Positions 10,786 through 20,928 of a DNA stretch of 64,000 nucleotides are shown one piece after another. Below the pieces are notes generated by a model. That model was given only the letters and a program-made list of their open reading frames with translations, had not been told where the DNA came from and did no database searches. The translations under genes were made by a program, and so were the position numbers. The first letter of the stretch is position 1; every line of letters starts with the position of its first letter. The stretch is from the NCBI GenBank assembly GCA_023313575.1, contig JAJTTP010000025.1, forward strand, positions 413,570 through 477,569. Reading direction: 5' to 3'. The DNA is from Eutypella sp. D-1 (Eukaryota > Ascomycota > Sordariomycetes > Xylariales > Diatrypaceae).

Positions 10786-11701
10786 TTAGACATCAGCCTT
10801 TCCTGTTGACATAAGGTAGTCCATATGTTCCTCAACCACTTCCTGCATAGCTTGGGTCTGCTTCTCTATAACCTCCGTCAAGGGCAGCTTCCCAATGTAT
10901 TCGGCGCCGACCCTTGTGTAAGCCGCGTTGAAGGGGCCGTTGACGTTCACTTTAGCGACTCCCATAGCTAATACACTTTCTGAGAAGCTCTTCTTTGAAG
11001 TAATCCTCGTGTGCACCGTGTAAAATCAACCTGACCCTATCGCCGACGGCCTCCTGGACCTGTCTCAGTCTCGGAAAGTCTAGCTGAGGGCCTTGGAGCC
11101 CATAAGGTCCGTGGACGTTGCCGAAAGCCGGCGCTAGCCAGTCAATTCCCAAATCCACGAACTCCTCCGCCTGTTCAGGGCTAGTCAGAACCTCTTCGAG
11201 GTCGACGGTGTCGGCGATGCCATCCTCACACCCGTTGATGCGCCCGGGCTCAGCCTCGGTGATTATGCCCCGAGCATTGCAGTAAGCCACCAGCTCCGTG
11301 GTTAGGCGCCTATTCTCGTCCTTGTCGAAATGGCTCATATCGACCATGATTCCGTCAAAGCCGCCAAGGTCGGCCGACTTCCGGATGATATCCGGGTCCT
11401 GGGCATGGTCCATGTGGACACCGACCGGGACGCCGGCCTTGTCCGCCGCTTCGGCAGCGGCATGCAGGAGCAACCCGTCAGCATACTCGATGGTGAACGG
11501 AAATAGTTGGATCAATGCTGGGGACCGCTTCTTCTCCGCGGCGCGCACTGTCGCGATGATGCCCTCGATGTTATAGCAGCACACTCCGGCGATGGCATAT
11601 CCCCCAGCAGCTGCAGCATCGACAATAGCCTTTGCACGGTTACATCTTAAACTTGCTCCAGCATCATTATTACTTCGATCTTCTGCCATGTTCTTCGTCA
11701 T
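10786..11701 (-). pseudogene. Class II fructose-bisphosphate-aldolase-like gene with a one-base frameshift
   Basis: Zinc-dependent TIM-barrel aldolase family. From 11701 the frame runs through VHMDHAQD (zinc-ligand region, about residues 95-102), the TEAEPG motif, FGNVHGPYG and LILHGAH. It then breaks at a stop (10954-10952). The family pattern continues immediately in the next frame (GVAKVNVNGPFN...) to a stop at 10786. The two frames abut without a gap of homology at about 10964-10975, and 916 nt equals 305 codons plus one base, so a single extra base explains it. A 48-nt intron (GTGCAC...TATTAG) could restore frame but would delete the conserved LHG segment and uses a poor donor. It may be a decayed gene, a sequence error, or rarely a real recoding site. 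It sits in the sugar-acid cluster, where an aldolase would cleave a phosphorylated 3-oxo acid or sugar. Confidence 0.75.
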
Positions 11702-12398
11702 ATTTGCGCCCTTTCTCGTGAAATTGGCTAGTATAGGTCAGTCGCTGGTGGGTGTTTGCTGAGCCGACGACGTGCGATGCAACCCAAAAAAAAAGGGAAG
11801 ACCAAAAGCAAAGATTGAAAAATCACGAATGTCTGGCAGGAACCCTTCTAGGAGAGAAGCCTCCCCCTTGGAAACTCTCGGCCTTAGTGATCACTCAATT
11901 CTAGCTAACGCTGTGGTCTTGTGGGTGGTCGGAAAGGGGACAGGGGTTGAGATCGACAGGTGGGCCCGGCACATCTTTAAACTGCAGTCAATACAGAGCA
12001 TAGTATCAACAGCCATGGTTCTCTGACCCATTCCCTGTATAGTGCATATAGTACTGACCAGTTGAATCTGGTCACAAGATGCGGCGTGGTTAGCTATGTT
12101 CTGGTCGGCAAGGCACTCGATAATTCTAGAAACGTTGGTATTGGCAACGCGAAAGTGTAGCCTAGATTCACTTCTTCGGGCGTCCACGTATACTTCGGCG
12201 GTAGCCATCTCACAGCGAGATTACCAACAGAAGCACTAGATCTTCTCTTCATCATATGAAGATAGTCATTCCATTCGTTTGGAGTACGGACGGAATCATT
12301 TTAGTGCCTCGTAGATGACAAGTCCAAATATTCAACAGGAGCTATAGCCCAGGCCAGAGCTTCAAGAGGAACTACATTTATATCAGAGATATGTTGTT
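11702..12398. other. Intergenic, promoter of aldolase-like gene
   Basis: No additional gene recognised. Short open frames here lack start context or family motifs. Confidence 0.5.
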
Positions 12399-14607
12399 TC
12401 AAGCCCCCTTCTCGACTGGAAGTGGCTTTGAACCATTGGAATCATTGACTTCAATTTCCAGGTCTTCAGCGGCATGTTCCCATTCATCGATCTCCACGAC
12501 TTGGTCCCCAAACGCCGCCGCAATCTCCTCCAGAGTCTTCTGCATCGTCTCCCTACAATTAAGTAATGCTAGTTAGGACATATTCAAACTCCTCCCCTTC
12601 CACTCCCACACCTTCGGGGGTATCATTACTTACGGGTAGTAGAAATAGACGATCACCAGATATACGGAGCAGCATCCAACAAAGACATAATAATAATTCT
12701 CGTGGATAGTTGCGAACGCAGTTGGGCCAGCTTCCGTGACTAATGTCAAAAGCCATTAGCATGTCTATCATTGACAAGCCCTACCTACTGAGCTAGCTTA
12801 CCGCCAACATTCACAGTGTAGTGGACGGCCGCCGCGACACCCATGATCTTGCTGCGGATAGACATGGGTAGGACTTCGGCTCCGTACAGCCATGTCACGC
12901 TGTTGATAAGACTATCTGTAATGATGACTTAGAAAGTAGTCCAATTGGATCAGGCGAGTGATAAGGCTTACAATAGCAAACAGCGAAAAGGAATATGCCA
13001 AATATGGCGAATCCCTTGCCGACGCGGTTGTCAGTGACTTGGAACACTCGCTGAAGGACGGCACAGTATATCTCGATCGCGACCACGCAGGCAAGGCCAG
13101 CCAATAACATCCTACGAGGCCTGTCAGCCCGGTATAGTTCCTGCTTGATCAGAAATGTGACTACCTTCGCCGGCCTAGCCTATCTGGAAGGAAGTGGTTG
13201 GCGATGGTGTTGGAGATGAATGCGCATGTCCCCCAAGCCGCTGCCAGGGCTAGGACGGTCTTTCTATCGATTCCTAGAGACTTATACAGTGTTGCTTGGC
13301 AACGTCAGTAGCTGAAGTATTGTTCGGTCCAAAGTCGTATCTTACTTTGATAGTACTGGTGTTGAGCGGTTAACAGAGTCATTTTATCTTCTCCTTGAAC
13401 TTGCAGGACATACATGGACCACATTTATCCCTGTAACGCTGGTCATCATCTGGATGGATACCGACCTAGAGTATGATGGTCAGAAAAATCCATCATGGAG
13501 TCCAACGCCCGAAGCAACGTACACGAGAACCCGGTGCCGGTATAACCTCCAAATCTCGGCGTAACTGGTGATCTCGCGGGCCATCTCATACTCAATCTGG
13601 GCCCTCATGAGTGCGAACTCCCCCTGGACCTCATGCGAACCGAGGTCGGACCGGATCTTCAAAAACGCGTCGCGGGCGTCCTTGACCCTGCCCTTGCGGA
13701 CGAGTTCGCGCGGCGAGTTGGGCATGAAAGTCGACAGGCCGAAGAGTAGCACAATACCCCAAGGGAGCTGCAGAGCCAGGGGTACCCGCCACTGCGCCTC
13801 GCCGTAAGGGGCGAAGCTGCCGGCGAAGCCGACCCAGTTCGCGCACATGGTCCCCGCGGAGAGACCGACGCCCGAAAGACCCCCGATCAACCCGCGCGTT
13901 TTCGGGGCGCTGATCTCCGTCAGGTAGACGGGGACTGTGGCACTCAGTGCACTGTGTAGTCTTCAGCTGTTGCTCATACTAGGTTGGGGCACGGGGGGCC
14001 ATGGGTCATACCCCACGCCGATGCCTGCGATGCAGCGCCCTGCGAGAAACATCCCTAGATCCACCGAGGCAGTCTGGATGGCGCATCCGACGGTAACAAT
14101 GGTAGCCGCCAACTGCATGAAGCGAACCCGTCCGAGAAAATCAGCAACCAGGATCTGTGCTACGGAGCCAAGCGCCTCGCCGGCAATGTAGATTGCGACG
14201 ACCTGGCTCAGTCGTCAACATTCATACCCCTTTACTTGTGAAAGAGGCTTTTCGCGCCTAGGAGGACCTACAGCGCCGGTAAGCCCGGCGGACGGTCTGT
14301 ACATGTAGGCAACCCAGCTCTCGTGAGCAATTGCTATCCGGTCGATTAGTCATTTCCCGAAGACAGTAAAAAAGGGGGGGCCGGTCTCCTTGAGTAAGTG
14401 AGGCAGCTGAACCCATGATTGAGCAAACTTACTTGTGGTCGCGATTCCGGTATCAAACCCCTGGAAAGAAACCCCCCCTATAGTTAGCTTACTGGCCAGT
14501 GACTACAACTTTAGCCAGCCTTTTTGTCTCCTCGCACTTACGTAGAGGAAGGTGCCCACTGAGGCGGACAAGGCAACGCCTATAGTAAACCACGACACCT
14601 TTGCCAT
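12399..14607 (-). CDS. MFS sugar transporter, twelve exons
   Basis: Plasma-membrane hexose/sugar-acid type permease with 12 helices, 493 residues. Exons: 14607-14542, 14460-14433, 14333-14272, 14202-14012, 13951-13507, 13449-13414, 13355-13346, 13294-13165, 13111-12972, 12915-12802, 12739-12634, 12552-12399; total 1482 nt. Family marks: GFDTGIATT in helix 1, DFLGRVR after helix 2, VYLTEISAPKTRG after helix 4, NSPRELVRKGR in the central loop, DRLGRR after helix 8, and PETMQKTLEEI at the C-terminus. One exon is only 10 nt, and intron 5 has a weak GTTGGA donor; the junctions were chosen to keep the family alignment. It lies downstream of the aldolase-like gene on the same strand. Substrate unknown; a sugar acid or aldose would suit its neighbours. 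Confidence 0.8.
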
Positions 14608-15999
14608 ATTTGGGTATCAACGTGGTTTCGTTCAAATCCAGATACGGGCAATGAAAATGGTAAAGTGCTCATAACTCCCTCAACCCAAGGAAACGCGATT
14701 CCCAGGGCCTGTATAGTATAGTATACGTACGTCTCGATTAAATGGGGGGGGGGGGGGGGGGGGTTGGTAGCTTCGAGGTTGGGGAGACCACGTCCCCTGA
14801 ATTAGAGGTTGCCAAGCCGCCTAAAATATCTGCAGTTGCAGATCTGATTTTCTGGGGTATATTAGGTACATAGGCCGATCGTATTGCAGGTCAATGATTG
14901 CCCGGGGGTAGATCAGCGGGCACATGGCCCCGGGTACTGATGATGGGGATGCCTTGCCGAATCCCTTAACGAGCCGTTCCCCGCTGCGAGCCCAGCATGA
15001 CTGATAGGCGGGGCCCAGGATAACTATCAGGGATTTATGTTAATCAACTAACGTAATACACACGCCGCACCGCTACCTAGAAAATTTACGCGACGGAGGA
15101 CGGGATTTAGACACCGATGATGGCGTGCTCTGGCACTATTATTCCAGTGATAGTTAATGCGTACGCCTTTACTTACTCGATTAACCGGTTTGGCCCCCCA
15201 TGCCGAACGGTAGCGGCAGGCTTTGTCAAGTCAGTCCGGACGTGGCAGCGCGAACCTGTTATCCTTGTTCCAATAGCAAGGAAATCGTGCTTTGAAGGAG
15301 CTGTGTCCCCGGCCGAAGTTCGACAGCGAAAGGGAAAGACACGATAACCACACTGATAGCCCAGTCAAGATACTAATTCCGCACCGCAGTTACGCCAGGC
15401 CAATACCCTCCCCCCCCCCCCTTTCCCTTAAAAAAGAAGATTTTCCTGAACTCTCACTAATAAAACGAGACAAATAAGCATATAATCCATCCAGTACCGT
15501 CGCTGCGCCTATACAGAAAGTCAAAAGACACAAATTCAAGAAACGTGGTAGGTAAGGTAGGTTAGTCAACAGCATCCCGGAACCGAGGAACCGGGATATC
15601 AGTATTCTCGACGCGAAAACGCGCTTGGGGAAAAAATTCAGATAGAATAGAATAGATAGATAGATAGATCTGCTGCCTACATGCCGCGCCGTGGGCCCCT
15701 TAACTACCTGATGTAGATGCAGCAGGGATCGTAAAGTGACTTTTTTGTTTACCGTCCCTCGCATCGACGCAATCACCCCATCCACACCCACGCGGGCTTT
15801 CGCGCCGCGCGGGTCGGGTGAGCAATCCACGCACGGCACGCACGCACGCGTCCACGATACCGCAAGACGGGAGGATCCAAAGTACTGCGATACCAGGTCT
15901 TCCCATCCGCTACGCCCCGCCCGCCTACCTATCTATCTATCTACCTAACCAACTCAGACAGCCCCGTAAGGTAACCTAACCTACACCATGAACTCGTGG
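14608..15999. other. Intergenic with long homopolymers
   Basis: Contains an uninterrupted run of 20 G (14744-14763), a C12 run ending at 15421, and a short GATA tetranucleotide tract near 15654-15668 mirrored at about 15929-15945. No gene supported. Confidence 0.5.
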
Positions 16000-18848
16000 C
16001 TACCTAGGCGAGCCGTAGATATCCTTGTTGTAAGGGGAGACGCCCTTCTTGATCTCGCGGACGATCTCCGCGGCTTCCTGGGTATTGCGGGCCTCGAAGT
16101 CGTACCGTTTCGTCTCGGTTGTTTTGTATACGAGCAGCTGGTGTCGGAGAAAGGGGGTTAGCAAAAAGGAGATTTAGGGGGGGAGGGGGGGGGGGGGAGA
16201 ATTAGGTGATCCGCAGGAGTAAGCAAGCTAGCAGAAAGTGGGGGAGGGATAGGAAGCATTAAGTAAGAAACAAGAAATGAAAAAGAAAACCGGAAAAGAA
16301 AAAGAAAAAGAAAAAAAGGCTAGAATAAAAAGAAGCTTTGCTCACCTTAAAATTCATCGGATGGCGTCTAGAAACACTACACCCAACAACATTGCTAAAA
16401 TGCACAGTGGTAGTCTTCCCCCCACCGCCTCCGCCTCCACCATCGCGGCTCGCGGTCTTGCCGCCAGACGAGGGCATAATGTAGACGTACTCGCCATCGA
16501 TAGCGATGACGCGCTCGTTCATGCCGACGAAGCGCAGCTGTTGGCGTCGCCACACAACATAGCGTTTCTGGCTGCCGATTCCCGCGGCGGCCGCCGCCGT
16601 GCCCACCATCTCGTCCTGCTTCATCACCTCGCGGGCCAGCGGGTGCGACGAGATCGTAGCCCCGGCCGCGGCGGCAGCGGCAGCCGTGCCGACTTTACCG
16701 CCCTTCTTCCCGCGATACGACGCCGCCGCCGCCGCCGAGGACTGCGGGCTCTCGCCCCAGACGTGGGGTCTAGAGGGAAGCGAGGTTCCGGGGGAACCGG
16801 TGATGGTGAGGGGACCGTCGGTAGCGAAGCGGCGGCGGTGGAGCTCGAGGTCGGCGACGTTGCCGATGGAGGAGACGGTGCGGTCGACGTAGACGACGGC
16901 GCCGGAGCCGGGGAGCTTGAGCACGTGGCTGGTCTTGTCGAGCTGGCGCTTCTGGCACACGAGGTCGAGCACCTCGGCGAAGTACGTGTCGGTCGTCACG
17001 TCGAGCGTCACGAGCTGGCCCGCCGCCAGGTCCGACGACAGGATGTGGATCCGCAGCAGCTTCTGCTGGCCCCGGCTGGCGGCCGGCGCTGAGACCGGTG
17101 CCGCCGGCTTGTCGGCGAACGGCATGTCGATCCGGTACGAAGTCGTGGTGATAGGGTTCCCTCGCGGCTTTGAGGGCAGGCTGGCCGCGGTCGTCTCTGC
17201 CTGCGGTGTGTTCGTGGGCGTCATTTCTTCCTCGGTCGCCTCCTCCAGGGCCTCCTGGTCGTATTCCGGCGTCTGGCTCTGGTTCTCCATGTACTCCTCT
17301 TCTGAGGCTTTAACGAGCGCGAAGTCATCATGGGGTCGCGAGGCAGAGCGCGCGCGCGCAGCTCGGTTGTTAGCAGTGGTGAAGGAGCTCAGGGGTTTCT
17401 TCCGCTCCAGGGGCGGGAAGTCGTCGTCTACTTCCCCGTCTTCCACCATCCTCAACGTCCAGTAATTGACGCTCATCTTATCCGACGGTATGGGAGGTTC
17501 CCGCTTTTCCTCGTGGTATATCCATAAGCTCAGGCCAATCAGCTCGGCCACGGTCACAGGTCTGAAAGTCCCGTCTGCCTCCTGGATATTGCGCCTTATG
17601 GGAACATCGAAGGGCTCGTCCGCATCTTCAGAGAAGGGCGCATAAATCTTCAAATACAGCGGATCCGGATCTCCCTGACCTGAAAGAGACGCAAACTTCT
17701 CGAATGGCATGGACGGTTTGGTCTTCTTAGCCTTGAACGCGTCCGACAGCAAGCTCCGGGGTTGAAGTGTACTTAGAGGCCTGATAGTACTCATGGGTCG
17801 CGGAGGCGGGAGTGCCTCCAGAACCTGAGGCGGTGGCGCGGGTGGAGGCTTGCGGATCGTGGACTGGCGAAGAAGCTGCTTTGGCACAGTACCGACGACC
17901 TGTTGGCTCGGAGAGGCACCGACGACGGGGTTCTCACCAGTATCGAGGATAGAAGCGGAATCGACACTTTCCACGAAGCGAGAGGAAGTATCCGACGCGT
18001 CGGAATCGTCTTCTTCCTCGAGAATCTCACTGTGTTTCCTATCGATTCCTTGGGTTGGCTCCTCCAGAATGCGAACCTGAGGTCTGCTCGCCTTGGCCGT
18101 GGCCCGCGCATTCTCCCTCTGCCTGTGGAAACCGGAGGCGTCGAACTCGTTTTCGGACGACACCTCACTACTGGTGACGGTATCCCGACGAGCTCTCTCC
18201 TTGACGGTTTCTAAAGCCGACTGCGATCCTCGCCGAACGCCCGGAGCAGCACGGGGGGATGAGGTGGATGAGGTAGTGGCGGCTTGTTTCCGACTGGGAG
18301 AAGATCCTGCCCGGTTCCTGACGGGCATCTTGGCAAATCTTATTTGCTGAGCTGCCCTCTGATCGGATTCATCGTCACTCTCATCACTGAGATCACTACT
18401 ATCATCTTCCTCTAGTTGTTCTCGCCGGCGTTCCCTCCGTCGCTTTATAGCACTTCCAGGTCCGAGGGTATCTCCTCCACCGCCGGTCAACATTCCCCCC
18501 TCGTCAGCTTCATCTTCGAGGGTCAACCCAATGGCTCGAGGTGCGGCGTGGAAGTATTCGGAGGCGATAGCGGTGGGTATGGGAGGTGAATGGGTTCGCT
18601 TGACATGGGCAGGATTGGGACGCCAGCCTGCAGCTTTAAAGGGGGCGGTGCTGAGAAAGCTGTCGTTAATGGTGAGGAGGCGTTCTCCGACACCGTCGGC
18701 GACTTCGGTGAGATAGCTCGTCCGTAGTTGGTAGGAGACCAGACTATGTGTATAGTAGTTCAATGATCAGTATCAGTAAGAAGAATTCACGGCTCAATTA
18801 TGCTAAACCTGGGACATAGACATACTCCTCTACCTGGATAAGGGACAT
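16000..18848 (-). CDS. sin1: TORC2 subunit Sin1/Avo1
   Basis: Scaffold of target-of-rapamycin complex 2 that recruits AGC kinases at the plasma membrane. It is 852 residues from exons 18848-18826, 18743-16346 and 16137-16000. The tiny first exon splices to YQLRTSYLTEVADGVGERL, the conserved Sin1 N-terminus. An acidic/basic stretch (KRRRERRR then SSDLSDESDDE, about 107-133) precedes a serine-rich linker. The CRIM domain is at about 340-495 (FEKFASLSG...YLKIYAPFS...VAELIGLSLWIY). The Ras-binding-like domain is at about 567-645 (LLRIHILSSD...CQKRQL), and the PH domain is at about 735-850. The last exon completes the PH domain (LLVYKTTETKRYDFEARN). Alanine and glycine tracts lengthen the RBD-PH linker and a PH loop. 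The final intron is 208 nt and has long A/G-rich simple runs. Confidence 0.93.
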
Positions 18849-19330
18849 GGTGTTGAAAAACAAGATGCGACCGGGCGCATCGACTACAGTTAGGTAGCTA
18901 AGAGGTACGGGTTGATTTAAAATAATAATAATAATATATCAGAATGATGGGCAGTTATTTTTTGATAATCAATATCGATATATCAAAATGTTCTTCTTCA
19001 TGGTCATCACAGAATCCCTATTCTGGACGGTTAGGTGTAGGTGAAGGGGACATAGTTTGGTAAGCACCTTCGTCATCGTCATTACCCGTGGTGGGTGATG
19101 AAGGGACGAAGTTGAGTGAGTTAGCGTTACTAAGTAGCGTGTTGGAGTGCTCCAGGGCTGTTGGTTATAGTGGGACGTTAAAGATGTCGGGGTACAGTAC
19201 CTTGAGTAAGTACTTCGTACCTGGGGGACCCTGAATTTATGTGGATCTGATTGGAGTTCAGCCTCAGCCGGATTCCCCACATCAGGAAATGCCGGGGTAC
19301 ATAGTACGAAGTACACAGCCTGGGAAGTAC

Positions 19331-19648
19331 CTATGTACCTACGCAAGGGCGTGAGGGAAATGATGATGAGAACGACGACCTCTCGGGAGATGACGAAGGT
19401 GACGAGGATCCTGCTGATGAGTCAATAGTGAGGCCCACACTCGGCTTCTCCGGAATCGGCCGTCCGAACAGCTTGTACAATTGTGCCTGGCGGTCGGCAG
19501 ACACCTGGTTTACTGGGGGCACGTATCCCGGGGGAGGATAGCTTGGCAACGGAACGGGGGTCACAGTCCTCGGCAAGGAAATGGGAGATGTCTCAGCTTT
19601 CGCAGCGCGAGGCGTCTCAGCCCTCACAGCGACCGACGCCAAGTACAT
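19331..19648 (-). CDS. Hypothetical 105-residue ORF
   Basis: Opens with an ATG and is rich in Pro and Ser (LPSYPPPGYVPP, SSSPSSSPERSSFSSS) around a non-repetitive core DRQAQLYKLFGRPIPEK. No family recognised. A GTAGGT donor-like site lies at the end, so it could be an exon of a larger gene. Coding status is uncertain. Confidence 0.3.
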   Translation of the reverse strand: MYLASVAVRAETPRAAKAETSPISLPRTVTPVPLPSYPPPGYVPPVNQVSADRQAQLYKLFGRPIPEKPSVGLTIDSSAGSSSPSSSPERSSFSSSFPSRPCVGT

Positions 19649-20224
19649 GCTAGTATGACCTCACTCGCCCCTTACCTGCCATCTGAGTGTCTCCTAGCCA
19701 GACAAGCACTGGACAAAATTACTGAGCCAAATATCTAGGTATTAAGTATATATAATCGTAGGTTTACTACGATCATAATACGCATGATTGTTAGCCGCAT
19801 AACAGGGTAACGAAATGGTTACTCAAAAGATCAAACGTGGTTATTCTTGTTACATAATGATGCGGCCCTCATAGTTAAGTGGTCAATAAAAGGACATGGC
19901 AGGGCCTCTGGAGGCAGCACAGGCTTATGTTGCCGTCGCACAGCCAGCCAGCCAGCATCTGTCTCTTTTTCTCCTCGAAACTCCTACTAGGGACCGATGA
20001 CGCGCGTCAGGATTCCTAGCATCCGTTCCCGCAGAGATGGCTTACTTATCTCGTCCAACACCGGGTTACCAGGGAATCCTGTCAACTATGTACGATTCTA
20101 CTCCGGGGTGTTTAGTGGTTTTGGGCACAGAGTGAAAGATAGTAGCCGAAGGGTCACTGTAAAGGCGCTGTAATATAGGTAAAGGTCAAATAGTTATTGA
20201 ACTCTGGCCCTCTACTAGAACCGC

Positions 20225-20303
20225 AGGGGGCGAAGCCCCCTACTTATAGATAATTCCAGTCTATCGTAGCCTCTAGAAAAGCGGGAGGGCGCTGCTAGCG
20301 CCC
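20225..20303. repeat. Pair of strong GC hairpins
   Basis: First dyad AGGGGGC-GAA-GCCCCCT (20225-20241), second GGGCGCT-GCT-AGCGCCC (20287-20303), about 45 bp apart. Such paired stems recur in fungal LTRs, but TG...CA ends could not be fixed. Confidence 0.5.
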
Positions 20304-20928
20304 CCATCCCCTTATCACGTAACACGGGAACAGACCTCACGATGCCAACAGGTAGTCTCAAGTATACAGAGTAAAAATAAAACGCGTGGAGAATGTCTAC
20401 CTATCTATCTCACTCCCTGGGGTGACTAAATCCCAGGTTGCGAGGTAACTAGGGTTACTAAACCTCTTGCTGCAGTGAACCAAAGCAAGTAGCAATAATA
20501 TAAACAACGACGCCTGCCAACACCATGCTCAAACCAAACGACAACCAACGGCCTTCTCCGGGAACTGTAGTCAATGTTCAATCTGTTCGTGACTTGCAAT
20601 TCCAATAGCCGGCCCTCCTGTACGCCCCTGACTTTTTATCCATACCACCTCGAATTGGCCATACCATGCCATGATGTGACCTGCCGTAAACACAGGCAAA
20701 AAATAGAAAAAGCAACGCAGGAAATAAAGAAAAGAAAAACAATTTCGTAACCTGGACTCAAGTACTGCTCGGCAGATGACATCCAGTGATATGAGCAGTC
20801 ATTGCTGACAAGGAGGTACAGACCCCGCTTCAGCTAGTGGTGGGTGGCCTGCTACCAGCCTGCGGCGGCTTGCCCAAGACTTCCGTCACGACAGCGCCCA
20901 GTAGTAAAGCGCGCTAGGTGCTACTCCG

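Larger units (their letters stand above)
18849..20928. other. Intergenic, with a weak ORF and GC hairpins
   Basis: Apart from the ORF at 19331-19648 and the hairpin pair at 20225-20303 described separately, no feature is supported. The hairpin neighbourhood (about 20160-20480) has the look of a degraded transposable-element terminus, but no target-site duplication was found. Confidence 0.4.

Noticed and set aside
10920..11010. 48-nt intron (GTGCAC...TATTAG) to repair the aldolase frame
   Set aside because: Would remove the conserved LHG segment and relies on a poor donor; a single-base frameshift explains the data better.
15390..15839. 149-codon minus-strand frame
   Set aside because: Spans homopolymer C and GATA simple repeats; no motif.
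16277..17465. 271- and 182-codon plus-strand frames
   Set aside because: Opposite-strand shadows of the Sin1 gene, explained by its composition.
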